Assembly (NCBI RefSeq): GCF_041435195.1
Contig: NZ_CP108106.1
Coordinates: 6,053,501 to 6,117,500, forward strand
Direction of reading: 5' to 3'
DNA length: 64,000 nt
DNA from: Streptomyces sp. NBC_00224
GTDB taxonomy: Bacteria; Actinomycetota; Actinomycetes; Streptomycetales; Streptomycetaceae
A program made the translations under genes and the position numbers. This document shows positions 45,169 to 53,644 of the stretch, piece after piece. The notes below the pieces were generated by a model. That model worked only from the letters and a program-made list of their open reading frames with translations, was not told the DNA's origin and did not search any database. Within the stretch, counting starts at the first letter, position 1. Every line of letters begins with the position of its first letter.

Positions 45169-45563
45169 CCTCGTCCGCCCCCAAGCTGCCGATACGCGGT
45201 GCCGGCGGCAAACCCGCGCGGGTCCGCCCGTACTCGCTCACGGGCGGTCGCACCCGCTTCGGCCACGTCCTCCTCGTGGAGACGTTCGTGGCGGCCATCG
45301 AGGCGCCCGAGGAGCGCAAGGCGCTGGGCGGATCGCCGCTGCGGATGATGCCGGAGATGCGGGCGATCGTGGAGATCTGCCGGGCGATGCGTACGGTCGC
45401 GGAGATCTCGGCGCTGCTGAGAATGCCGCTGGGGGTCGTCCGGGTGCTGCTCAGCGACCTGGCCGACCAGGGAAGGATCCGTGTGTACGGGACCGGGCAC
45501 GGCCCCGGGCGGCCCGACCGCGCGCTGCTCGAAAGGGTCATGAGTGGACTCCGCCGCCTCTGA
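45165..45563 (+). CDS. cvnC: Conservon DUF742 protein CvnC
   Basis: 132 residues from GTG 45165, overlapping the cvnB stop by four bases. DUF742 features are present: VRPYSLTGGRTR near the N-terminus, then a winged-helix-like stretch IVEICRAMRTVAEISALLRMPLGVVRVLLSDLADQGRI. The gene end overlaps cvnD by 20 nt. Its biochemical role is unclear. Confidence 0.92.
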   Translation: MTSSAPKLPIRGAGGKPARVRPYSLTGGRTRFGHVLLVETFVAAIEAPEERKALGGSPLRMMPEMRAIVEICRAMRTVAEISALLRMPLGVVRVLLSDLADQGRIRVYGTGHGPGRPDRALLERVMSGLRRL

Positions 45564-46179
45564 ACTCCTGGCGCCCGAAGCCGTCGAGGCCGTCGAGGAG
45601 GAGCTGCGGCCCTGGCAGCAGGACCGCACGAGGGCCCCCATCGCGACGAAGGTGGTGGTGGCGGGCGGCTTCGGCGTAGGAAAAACGACGTTCGTGTCCT
45701 CCGTCTCGGAGATCACCCCGCTCCAGACGGAGGCGGTGATGACCCAGGCGAGCGAGGGCACGGACGATCTCTCGTCGACCCCGGAGAAGACCACCACGAC
45801 GGTGGCCATGGACTTCGGCCGCATCACGCTCGACGACGACCTCGTCCTGTATGTGTTCGGCACGCCCGGACAGCAGCGGTTCTGGTTCATGTGGGACGAC
45901 ATCGTGCGCGGGGCGATCGGCGCGGTGGTGCTCGCCGACACCAGGCGGCTGTCCGACTGCTTCCCGGCGCTCGACTACTTCGAGAGCTGCGGCCTGCCGT
46001 ACATCGTGGCGGTCAACCACTTCGAGGGCACCGAGTCGTTCGAGCCCGAGGACGTCCGGGAGGCGCTGACGGTGCCGCCGCACATCCCTGTGGTGATCAT
46101 GGACGCGCGCGACAAGATCACGGTGATCGAGTCGCTGCTCGCCCTGGTGGCGCACGCGCTGGAAGAGCTGCCGGAGTAG
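45544..46179 (+). CDS. cvnD: Conservon Ras-like GTPase CvnD
   Basis: 211 residues from GTG 45544. The G1 P-loop is GGFGVGKTTF near residue 40, the G3 region is FGTPGQQRFWFMWDD, and the G4 site reads VNHFEG in place of NKxD, a usual conservon variant. It is a membrane-associated small GTPase of the MglA/CvnD class and the proposed output of the complex. In other conservons a P450 or another oxygenase gene often follows; here a StyA-like gene does, after 59 nt. Confidence 0.93.
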   Translation: MDSAASELLAPEAVEAVEEELRPWQQDRTRAPIATKVVVAGGFGVGKTTFVSSVSEITPLQTEAVMTQASEGTDDLSSTPEKTTTTVAMDFGRITLDDDLVLYVFGTPGQQRFWFMWDDIVRGAIGAVVLADTRRLSDCFPALDYFESCGLPYIVAVNHFEGTESFEPEDVREALTVPPHIPVVIMDARDKITVIESLLALVAHALEELPE

Positions 46180-46238
46180 CGCGGTACTCGCTCGTTTTGT
46201 TTGCTCACGTATCTGCTGACGTATCGGAGAACACTCGC

Positions 46239-47483
46239 ATGCGGAGAATCCTGATAGTCGGGGCCGGTCAGTCCGGGCTCCAGCTGGCCCTCGGACTCCA
46301 GTCGAAGGGGTACGAGGTCACCCTGATGTCCAACCGCACGGCCGACGAGATCCGCTCCGGGCGGGTCATGTCGACGCAGTGCATGTTCCACACGGCGCTC
46401 CAGCACGAACGGGACCTGGGCCTGAACTTCTGGGAGTCCCAGGCCCCGCGCATCGAGGGCGTGGGCGTCTCGGTGGCAGGCCCCGACGCGTCCCGCCCGG
46501 TCGACTGGGTCGGCCGCCTGGACGGCTACGCGCAGTCGGTCGACCAGCGGGTCAAGATGGCGGGCTGGATGGAGACGTTCGCCCAGCGCGGCGGCCAGCT
46601 GGTCATCCACGGGGCGGCGGTCTCGGACCTGGACTTCTTCGCGCGGACGTACGACCTGGTGCTGGTGTCGGCGGGCAAGGGCGAGCTGGTGTCCATGTTC
46701 GGCCGCGACGCCTCGCGCTCCCCGTACGCGGAGCCGCAGCGGGCGCTGGCGGTGTCGTACGTGCACGGGCTCGGCCCGCGCCCCGAGCACCCGGACTTCG
46801 ACGCGGTCCGCTGCAACCTGGTGCCCGGGGTGGGCGAGCTCTTCGTGATGCCGACGCTCACGACGTCGGGCCGGGCGGACATCCTCTTCTGGGAGGGCAT
46901 CCCCGGCGGCCCGCTGGACGCGTTCCGTGGCGTCACGGACCCGGGCGAGCACCTGTCCCTGACCCTGGAGCTGATGGAGCGCTTCACGCCCTGGGAGTAC
47001 GCGCGGGCGACCAAGGTCGAACTGACGGACGCCGGGGGCACGTTGGCGGGCCGGTACGCCCCCACGGTCCGCAACCCCGTCGGCCGGCTGCCCGGCGGCG
47101 GCCTGGTCCTGGGCGTGGCGGACGTGGTCGTCGCCAACGACCCGATCACCGGCCAGGGCTCCAACTCGGCGTCCAAGTGCGCGGCGTCGTACCTGTCGTC
47201 GATCGTGGAGCACGGGGACGGCGTGTTCGACGAGGCGTGGATGCGTTCGGCCTTCGACCGGTACTGGGACACGGCGCGGCACGTGGTGAAGTGGACGAAC
47301 GCGATGCTGGGGGTGCCGCCGGAGCACGTCCTCAACCTGATCGGCGCGGCCACCGAACTCCAGCCGGTCGCCGACCGCTTCGCGAACGGTTTCGACGACC
47401 CGTCGGACTTCGAGAACTTCTTCTTCGAGGAGGGGAAGGCGGGGGCGTACTTGGCGGAGGTGGCGTCAGCCCAGGCGGCGTAG
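46239..47483 (+). CDS. StyA-like FAD-dependent styrene/indole monooxygenase family protein
   Basis: 414 residues from ATG 46239, CGGAGAA upstream. The FAD motif GAGQSGLQLALGL is at 8-20, and MSTQCMFHTALQHERDLGLNFWE plus the C-terminal NDPITGQGSNSASKCA match the StyA family. Two-component styrene monooxygenases receive reduced FAD from a small reductase (StyB), but none is encoded nearby. The gene lies directly behind the conservon and may be co-transcribed. Indole or another aromatic alkene is a guess at the substrate. Confidence 0.85.
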   Translation: MRRILIVGAGQSGLQLALGLQSKGYEVTLMSNRTADEIRSGRVMSTQCMFHTALQHERDLGLNFWESQAPRIEGVGVSVAGPDASRPVDWVGRLDGYAQSVDQRVKMAGWMETFAQRGGQLVIHGAAVSDLDFFARTYDLVLVSAGKGELVSMFGRDASRSPYAEPQRALAVSYVHGLGPRPEHPDFDAVRCNLVPGVGELFVMPTLTTSGRADILFWEGIPGGPLDAFRGVTDPGEHLSLTLELMERFTPWEYARATKVELTDAGGTLAGRYAPTVRNPVGRLPGGGLVLGVADVVVANDPITGQGSNSASKCAASYLSSIVEHGDGVFDEAWMRSAFDRYWDTARHVVKWTNAMLGVPPEHVLNLIGAATELQPVADRFANGFDDPSDFENFFFEEGKAGAYLAEVASAQAA

Positions 47484-47530
47484 GACCCCCACCCCGGGCA
47501 GGGCCTGCGGCCCCTCCACCCGCTTCGTTC

Positions 47531-47647
47531 GTCTGCGGACCGTCGTTGGTTGCTCGCGCAGTTCCCCGCGCCCCTTGAATGCGCCCCTTCGGGGCGCCCA
47601 GTAGGGGCGCGGGGAACTGCGCGACCAGCCCACCACGGTCCGCAGAC
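47531..47647. repeat. Inverted pair of the dispersed element at a convergent junction
   Basis: Two 44-bp arms (47531-47574 and 47604-47647) are complementary at 40 of 44 positions by eye. They enclose a small hairpin GCGCCCC-ttc-GGGGCGC. The whole lies between the StyA-like gene and the convergent NlpC/P60 gene, where it can act as a bidirectional terminator. The remaining intergenic bases are C-rich with weak outer symmetry. Confidence 0.85.
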
Positions 47648-47696
47648 TGAGCACCCGGCCGCCCGCCCAGGGCTTTAGGGAACGGGCGGGGTGGGG

Positions 47697-48839
47697 CTAA
47701 TCCCCCGGAGGGGCATCCGACCCGTAGCCCTCGTCCGAGTCCGCCCCCACCCCCGCCGCCCCCACCGGCAACCTCGGCGGCCGATAGGACCGCAGCGCCC
47801 CCACCCCCGGATCGGGCCGGACCGCGCCCAGGAGGGGGTTCGACGCGATCGGGGAGACCTTGATCCGGGTGCCGGGGCGCGGAGCCTGGACCACCAGACC
47901 GTCGCCCAGGTACATGGCCACATGCGTCGCCGTCGGGTAGTACACCACCAGGTCCCCGGGCCGCAGCGACCGGAGCGGGACGCGCGGCAGCGACGCCCAC
48001 TGCTCCTGGCTGGTGCGCGGAATCGCCCGCCCCGCATGCGCCCACGCCTGCGAGGTCAACCCCGAGCAGTCGTACGACCCCGGCCCCTCCGCCCCCCACA
48101 CATACGGCTTGCCGAGCTGTCCGACCGCGTACCGCAGCGCCTGCTCGCCCTCCTCCGACGGCGCCCGCACCCCGCTCAGCGCCCCCGTGGCCAGCAGATC
48201 CCGCTGTGCCTTCGCCATGCCGTCCCGCTCCAGGCGGGCCAGCTCGACGAGTTGGTCCTCGCTCAGCGACGCCAGCAGGCCCTCCACGTCCTTCAGCCGG
48301 TTCCGTACCTCGTCCCGCGCCCGCCGCTGGCGCGCGGCCAGCAGGGCCTGCTCGTCCAGCGCCTTGCGCGCCGCCCGCGCGAGACCGTCCGCCTGCTTCT
48401 CCGTCCGCGCGAGCCGGGCGACGGACGCCCGGCGCTCGTCGGTCGCCCGCCGCATGAGGTGCCCCTGGTCGAGTGCCCCCTGCGGGTCCCTGGCCAGCAA
48501 CAGCTGCATGTACGTGGAGAGTTCGCTGCGGCCCTGGTACTGCTCCCGGGCCAGTCGGCCAGCCGCCTGCCGGCTCTCCGCCAGCGCGACCCGCGCCTTC
48601 GTCAGCCCGGCCGCGACCTTCTTCTCTTCCGCCTTGCGCCGCTTCAGCTGCTCCTCGGCCGCGTTGTACGCCTCGGACGCCTCCTCGGCCTGCCGGTACA
48701 GCGTCTGCATCTGCGTCAGCAGACCGGTCACCGAACTCTCCGGTGGAGTGGGTGCGGCCTGCGCCGTGGGGACGGCCGACACGAGCGCCGCCGCGACGGC
48801 CGCCGCCGTGCACACTGAACGCAACGATCTGTCTGACAC
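47697..48839 (-). CDS. Secreted NlpC/P60-family (C40) cell-wall endopeptidase
   Basis: 380 residues from GTG 48839 with GGAGG seven bases upstream. A signal peptide (about 1-30, ending AQAAP) is followed by a long coiled coil (about 40-215, Glu/Arg/Ala-rich), then the C40 domain (about 240-350) with the catalytic Cys in SYDCSGLTSQAW, the His in THVAMYLGDG and RPGDLVVYYP. This is the RipA/SCO-type layout, in which the coiled coil positions the enzyme at the wall. No c-di-AMP riboswitch was recognised in the 146-nt leader. Confidence 0.92.
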   Translation of the reverse strand: MSDRSLRSVCTAAAVAAALVSAVPTAQAAPTPPESSVTGLLTQMQTLYRQAEEASEAYNAAEEQLKRRKAEEKKVAAGLTKARVALAESRQAAGRLAREQYQGRSELSTYMQLLLARDPQGALDQGHLMRRATDERRASVARLARTEKQADGLARAARKALDEQALLAARQRRARDEVRNRLKDVEGLLASLSEDQLVELARLERDGMAKAQRDLLATGALSGVRAPSEEGEQALRYAVGQLGKPYVWGAEGPGSYDCSGLTSQAWAHAGRAIPRTSQEQWASLPRVPLRSLRPGDLVVYYPTATHVAMYLGDGLVVQAPRPGTRIKVSPIASNPLLGAVRPDPGVGALRSYRPPRLPVGAAGVGADSDEGYGSDAPPGD

Positions 48840-48985
48840 GTGCTCACCTCCGGTCGGATGGTGGCACGGTGGTCCGGGCCGCGGCCCGCCGAGTCGGGTG
48901 AATGGTGCGGATCCGTCCCCCGTACGGCCGTACTCCGGTGCGGGCGCTTGCTCCCGCACCCGTCCTGTGCGTACGGGGAGTCCGG

Positions 48986-51289
48986 CTATCGCACCGGCAG
49001 CGCGTACAGCGTTGCCCCGTGCCACACCACCGCCGTGTCCGCGCCCGCCGCCACCGCCCGATAGGTGCCCCGGTCCGCCGACTGCTCCTTGCTGCCCGCG
49101 TCCTGGAACTTCCACAGCCGCTCGCCGCTCGCCGCGTCCAGCGCCGTCACCTGGAACGGGTCGAGGGCCAGGACCGTACTGCCGGACGCGCTCGCCACCG
49201 TGCGGGTCTCCACCGGGGCGTTCGGCGCCAGGTCCGTCGAGCCGACCCACCTCTCCCGGCCGTCCGCCGCGGCGACCGCCGCCACCTTGGTGGTGGTGTC
49301 GGGGGCGTACACAACTCCCTTGCTCAGCACGGGGGTTCCGTACGACCCCGCGCCCTTGCCCCGCTGCCAGCGCAGCTTCGTCGTCTCCAGGTCGAACGCC
49401 TGGAGGCCGCCGCCCGCCGTGGTCAGCAGTGTGCCGTCGGGCGACAGCACCGCCCCGTCGGTGGGCAGCACCGCCCCGTACGACCGCGCCCACAGGTCCT
49501 TGCCCGTCTTCGGGTCGACCGCGAAGAACTGCGCGAGCACCTGCTTGGCGCCCTTCGGCGGGCTCGGGGCGGGGCGCCGCGCGATCAGTCGGCCGTTTAC
49601 GGCGGTCGCCCACTCGAACGTCTCGCCCCGGCCGAGCGGGCGGCGCCACAGCGTGGTGCGGGTCGCGATGTCGTACGCGTACAGCGCGGTGTCCTTGCCG
49701 ACCGTGGCCGTGAACCACACCGTCGTGCCGTCGTGCGCGCGCACCTGGGGGGTGCCCATGCCGGGCGCGAGCTGTGCGTACGCCACCTTCTGGCGGATCG
49801 CACCGTCCGCCACCGCGAACCAGGTGAAGTCGGTGGGGCCGACGCCGAACGCCACCGCCGCGTCCGGGCCCGCCGGCTGGAGCTGGGCGAGACCGGCCAG
49901 CTCGGGGCGGGTCCACAGCTGCTTGCCGGTGCGCAGGTCGACGCCGGTGGGCGCGGCGCCGGGCACGACCAGGACCGCGCCCTGCACCAGCGGGGTGCCG
50001 AGGAGCTTGCCACCCGGTACCGCGTAGCCCCAGCGGGCGGCCGGGGGCGCGCCGGGCACCGGCTGCGGGCGGGCGGCGGGCTTGCTGTCGGCGGCGGGGG
50101 CCTTGCCGTCCCCGTCGTCCCCGTCGAACGCCAGCACCCCGGCCGCGCCGACCGCGAGCCCGGCCACCGCGGCGAGCCCGGCGGTCAACAGCCCCCGCCG
50201 GTCGGCGGCGAGCCGGGAGAGGGCCTTGGGGGCGGGGCGGGCCGTGTCGGGAGCCCGTTCCGGTTGTACGGGAAGGGGCTGCGGCGACGGCCAGGCGGGC
50301 TGCGGGGGAGCGGCGGCGGCCGGGTGCCCGTTGAGCCCCGGCGCGGGGAGCGGGAGCGGAGCGGCGGGCTCCGGTACTCGGTCCGCCACCACCGCGCCCG
50401 GCAACTCCTGGGCCTGCGTGGCCCGTTCGGCGATCGCGGCCGTCACGCGCGGCGGCAGCCACCCCGCGCCCGGTGCCGGGGCCGCCCCGCCGGGGAGCAG
50501 CTCGGCGGCCACCTCGGCCGGAGCCGGGCGCGCCCCGGGCGCCTTGGCCAGACAGCGGCCGAGCAGGGGGCGCAGGGCGGCCGGGACCGGGGTGAGGTCC
50601 GGGACCGAGTGCGCGATGCGGTGGGCGGCCGCGTCGGCCGGGCCGGAGTCGAACGGGCCCGCGCCCCCGGCCGCGTACGCGAGGAGCATGCCCAGCATGA
50701 AGACGTCGGCGGCCGGGCCGGGCTTCTCCCCGGCGACCTGTTCCGGCGTCAGATAGCCGACGGTCACGCCGAGCCGCCCGCCCTCCCCGGCGCTCGCCGC
50801 GCTGGCGCCGCCGAGCACGCCGAAGGCGGTGACCAGCGGCCCGTCGGCGGTGAGCAGTACGACGTCGGGGCCCAGGCCCTGGAAGGCCTCGCCGGTCACC
50901 GCGTGCGCGCGCTCCAGGGTGGCGGCGAGCGCCGCGCCCAGGGTGCGCACGGCCCGCTCGGGCAGCGGTCCGGCCAGCGCCACCGCCTCGGCGAGGGTGA
51001 GCGCTGCCGTGAACGGGGTGGCCAGCCACGGCAGCCACTCCTCGGGGCCGGTGGCGAGCACCGGCGGCACCCAGGGCCCGGCCAGCCGCTCGGCCGCCTG
51101 CGCCTCGGCGCGGAAACGGCTGCGGAAGGCGGGCAGCGCGGCCAGGTCGGGGCGGGCGGCGGTGACGGAGACCCCGCGCCCGTCCGCCCCGTGGGCGAGA
51201 TAGACCCGGGCGGTGCCGGTCTCGCGCAGCCTGGCCCGCATCCGGTACGGACCGAGCTCGCGCGGTTCCTCGGCGGTCAGCGCCTCCAT
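48986..51289 (-). CDS. Membrane pseudokinase fused to an extracellular PQQ-like beta-propeller
   Basis: 767 residues from ATG 51289 with GGGAG RBS. Residues about 10-285 follow the Ser/Thr kinase fold (YRMRARLRETGTARVYLA ... GYLTPEQVAGEKPGPAADVFMLGMLL), but the VAIK lysine is Thr43 (VSVT), the catalytic HRD segment is absent (HAVTGEAFQGLGPDVVLL), and DFG reads AFG at 155-157. A Pro-rich linker and one membrane helix (RRGLLTAGLAAVAGLAVGA) lead to repeated PQQ-propeller blades (DLRTGKQLWTRPE, DIATRTTLWRRP, DPKTGKDLWAR). It is probably a sensor or scaffold, not a kinase. Confidence 0.85.
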   Translation of the reverse strand: MEALTAEEPRELGPYRMRARLRETGTARVYLAHGADGRGVSVTAARPDLAALPAFRSRFRAEAQAAERLAGPWVPPVLATGPEEWLPWLATPFTAALTLAEAVALAGPLPERAVRTLGAALAATLERAHAVTGEAFQGLGPDVVLLTADGPLVTAFGVLGGASAASAGEGGRLGVTVGYLTPEQVAGEKPGPAADVFMLGMLLAYAAGGAGPFDSGPADAAAHRIAHSVPDLTPVPAALRPLLGRCLAKAPGARPAPAEVAAELLPGGAAPAPGAGWLPPRVTAAIAERATQAQELPGAVVADRVPEPAAPLPLPAPGLNGHPAAAAPPQPAWPSPQPLPVQPERAPDTARPAPKALSRLAADRRGLLTAGLAAVAGLAVGAAGVLAFDGDDGDGKAPAADSKPAARPQPVPGAPPAARWGYAVPGGKLLGTPLVQGAVLVVPGAAPTGVDLRTGKQLWTRPELAGLAQLQPAGPDAAVAFGVGPTDFTWFAVADGAIRQKVAYAQLAPGMGTPQVRAHDGTTVWFTATVGKDTALYAYDIATRTTLWRRPLGRGETFEWATAVNGRLIARRPAPSPPKGAKQVLAQFFAVDPKTGKDLWARSYGAVLPTDGAVLSPDGTLLTTAGGGLQAFDLETTKLRWQRGKGAGSYGTPVLSKGVVYAPDTTTKVAAVAAADGRERWVGSTDLAPNAPVETRTVASASGSTVLALDPFQVTALDAASGERLWKFQDAGSKEQSADRGTYRAVAAGADTAVVWHGATLYALPVR

Positions 51290-51360
51290 GGTCAACTCCC
51301 CCTGCGGCACGGCGTGGACCAGCGAGCTTATCGCGCCCCACCGGCACCGTGAGCGCGCAC

Positions 51361-51630
51361 CTACGCCGGGGGCTTCGGCTTGCTCCAGGGCCAGCGGCGC
51401 GGCTCGCGGCCCTCGGGGGCGTAGGTGTACTTCCAGCCGCGCGGCAGCCCGAGCCGCTTGCTGTGCCCGGCGGGTTCGAGACGGTAGGCGTGGACGGCCG
51501 GCGGACCGCCGTCGGCGTCTGGCACCGGGATCTCGTACCACTGGGGAGGCTTGCCCGTGGGGCCGATCAGTACGGGCAGGACGCGCCCGTCGAGGGGCCC
51601 GCCCACAAAGAGGGTGTTCTCGCTCTGCAC
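51361..51630 (-). CDS. Small conserved hypothetical protein
   Basis: 89 residues from GTG 51630. The sequence [17 protein letters not shown], then YEIPVP and a C-terminal basic, Trp-containing stretch [17 protein letters not shown], is reminiscent of small actinobacterial hypotheticals with a GGPLDG turn. No signal peptide or membrane segment. It is on the same strand as the pseudokinase and TetR genes. Function unknown. Confidence 0.6.
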   Translation of the reverse strand: MQSENTLFVGGPLDGRVLPVLIGPTGKPPQWYEIPVPDADGGPPAVHAYRLEPAGHSKRLGLPRGWKYTYAPEGREPRRWPWSKPKPPA

Positions 51631-51667
51631 GCCTCAAGTGTCACACCGGCGGTCCGCGTCGCGCGCG

Positions 51668-52393
51668 TCACAGCAGGTGGGTGGCTTCGGAGAGGACCGG
51701 GATCACCCGGCGGGCGAGGAGTCCGGCCGGGCCTTCGGCCGACTCCAGGGCCAGTGCGGCCCGGACCGCGGCGGCCGTCTGCGGGTCGGTGGCGGCGGTC
51801 GCGGTGAACAGGGCCACCAGGTGGTCGACGAGCCAGTCGCGCAGCTCCGGCAGCGGCGGCTGCTTCTCCTCGTCGAGCCAGATCAGGGAGGCTGCCTCGA
51901 CCGCCGCGATCCAGGTGCGCACCATCATCCGCAGCCGTGCACCCGGGCTCTCCACCCCCAGGTGGAGGAGGATCTGCTCGGCGGCGGCCCGGCGCACCTC
52001 GTCGACTATCGCGGTCGTCCGGGAGGTCTCGGCGACGCTGCCGCCCTGGAGCAGGGCGGAGAACCCGGCGTCGTGCTCGTCGACGAACGCGAGGTAGCGG
52101 TCCAGGGCGTGGGTCAGGCGCTGGGTGAGCGGGCCGCTCTGGGCCTGGGCGAAGCAGAGTTCGAGCTCGTCGGCGGCCGAGCGCAGCGCCGCCTCGTACA
52201 GCTGCTGCTTGCCGCCGGGGAAGTAGCGGTAGACCAGCGGGCGCGAGACCCCGGCCGCCTCGGCGACGTCGTCGAGCGAGACGTCTTCCGGTGCCCGGTG
52301 CGCGAAGAGCGACAGCGCGGCGTCGAGGAGCTGGGTGCGGCGCTCCTCGACGCTGAGCCTGCGGTACGCGGGGGTGGCGGCCGGTGAGGTCAT
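51668..52393 (-). CDS. TetR/AcrR-family regulator
   Basis: 241 residues from ATG 52393; a longer frame adds 32 residues without RBS. The N-terminal HTH is complete: RRTQLLDAALSLFAHR, then VSLDDVAEAAGVSRPLVYRYFPGGKQQLYEAAL. The C-terminal ligand domain is mostly helical and contains DRYLAFVDEHDAGFSALLQGG. It lies 106 nt downstream of the AurF-like gene on the same strand, so the divergent diiron oxygenase pair is a likely target. Confidence 0.88.
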   Translation of the reverse strand: MTSPAATPAYRRLSVEERRTQLLDAALSLFAHRAPEDVSLDDVAEAAGVSRPLVYRYFPGGKQQLYEAALRSAADELELCFAQAQSGPLTQRLTHALDRYLAFVDEHDAGFSALLQGGSVAETSRTTAIVDEVRRAAAEQILLHLGVESPGARLRMMVRTWIAAVEAASLIWLDEEKQPPLPELRDWLVDHLVALFTATAATDPQTAAAVRAALALESAEGPAGLLARRVIPVLSEATHLL

Positions 52394-52499
52394 ACGGGCA
52401 GCGTAATCCCCGGGTCGGTGCTTCAGACCGGTGCTCGCGTGCGGTTGGCCGGGAGGGGCGGGCCCGGCGAAGGGCTCGGTGAAGGGCACGCGGGGCGCG

Positions 52500-53429
52500 T
52501 CAGGCCAGCAGCCCCGAGCTCTGCCACAGCCGGCGGCCCACGCCGCGCAGCACGCCTATGTCGTCGAGGAAGTCGGTGAGCCGCTTGGCGCCGTTCTGCA
52601 TGACCTCGCGGCGGTGGCCGCTGGCCTTCACCTGGGCGACGGCCTCCCGGCGGTCCAGGCCCACGTTCTCGTACACCTGTGGGTTGACGAAGCAGGTGGA
52701 GAAGACGCGGGCCGCCTCGCCGCAGCTGACCCTGGTCAGCTCCCGCTCCCAGGCGGGCGCGGTGACCATCTGGCGCCGCAACTCCTCGCGGGCGTAACGG
52801 ACATGGCGGGCCTCCTCGACCACGTGGATGCGGGTGACGCCGCGCATCAGGGTCTGCACCCGGTCGTCCGGGAAGGTCAGCCGCTGCATCCAGTCGAGGA
52901 TCTCCTCGCCGAGCAGGGTGGCCGCGAAGGAGCCGGGGGTGGTGGAGACGGTCTTCAGGACGCGCGCGAGGTTGTGGTAGAGCCGGGGGACCGGGTAGGT
53001 GGGCGATCCGGCCTTCTCGATCATGCGGGCGAACATCATCGAGTGGCGGCACTCGTCGGCGATCTCGGTGAGCGCGTAGCGGACGTGGTTGCTGGTGACG
53101 GGCTTGTCGTAGATGTGTCGCACGAGCAGCTGCATCAGGATGATCTCGAACCAGATGCCCAGCGAGCCGAGCGAGGCGGCCTCGTGGCGGGACAGCTCCT
53201 GGCGCTGTTCCTCGGACATCTTGCGCCACATCGGGGTGTCGTAGAGGGAGAGCAGCTCGGGGGGCCAGAACCACTTGCCGTCCTCCAGCGGCGCGTCCCA
53301 GTCCAGTTCCTTGTCGGGGTCGAAGGAGTGCTTGGCGGACGACGCGAGGAGCCGCTCGGCGACCTCCTCGCGGTCCCGGAGCAGTCCGAGCGCGTCGCGG
53401 AGCACTTCGCTTGTCGTCACGGTCGTCAT
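52500..53429 (-). CDS. AurF-like diiron N-oxygenase family protein
   Basis: 309 residues from ATG 53429, GAGGTG nine bases upstream. Diiron ligand motifs of the AurF (p-aminobenzoate N-oxygenase) family are visible: the ExxxH in ALTEIADECRHSMMFARMIEK and HVVEEARHVRYAREEL, with additional Glu residues in EAASLGSLGIWFEI and LLGEEILDWMQ. The family oxidises aryl amines to nitro compounds using a carboxylate-bridged diiron centre. No aminobenzoate pathway gene is near, so a substrate cannot be named. The ferritin-like gene is divergent, 215 nt away. Confidence 0.85.
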   Translation of the reverse strand: MTTVTTSEVLRDALGLLRDREEVAERLLASSAKHSFDPDKELDWDAPLEDGKWFWPPELLSLYDTPMWRKMSEEQRQELSRHEAASLGSLGIWFEIILMQLLVRHIYDKPVTSNHVRYALTEIADECRHSMMFARMIEKAGSPTYPVPRLYHNLARVLKTVSTTPGSFAATLLGEEILDWMQRLTFPDDRVQTLMRGVTRIHVVEEARHVRYAREELRRQMVTAPAWERELTRVSCGEAARVFSTCFVNPQVYENVGLDRREAVAQVKASGHRREVMQNGAKRLTDFLDDIGVLRGVGRRLWQSSGLLA

Positions 53430-53481
53430 CGGTGGGGCACCTCGGTGAGAGTCGGCCTCGAAGGGGGTTACCGGCGGTCAA

Positions 53482-53493
53482 GTCTTATGAGAC
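53482..53493. promoter_or_regulatory. Near-palindrome in the divergent diiron promoter region
   Basis: GTCTTATGAGAC has GTCT/AGAC arms around TATG and lies between the two diiron genes, 53 nt from the AurF-like start. It is a candidate TetR operator half, but short. Confidence 0.35.
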
Positions 53494-53644
53494 TGCTTGT
53501 CAGCAAGCGCGTCAATCCCTTCGGCCCGACTTGTTGACCCGGCGTCTACCAACGTGTGAGCCTGCCAATGAACCAGCGTGTAACGGTCAGTCAGGAAGTT
53601 CAGCGAGGCGAATCCGGCAGTTCCGCGAGACGAAGGAGCCGCAC

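Noticed and set aside
48840..48985. Leader of the NlpC/P60 gene examined for a ydaO (c-di-AMP) riboswitch
   Set aside because: Wall hydrolases in Streptomyces often have one, but the conserved ydaO segments are not present in this 146-nt leader.
51645..51675. TGTCACA after the small hypothetical gene as an ECF41 -35
   Set aside because: No CGTC is found 16 bp downstream, and no gene start follows on that strand.
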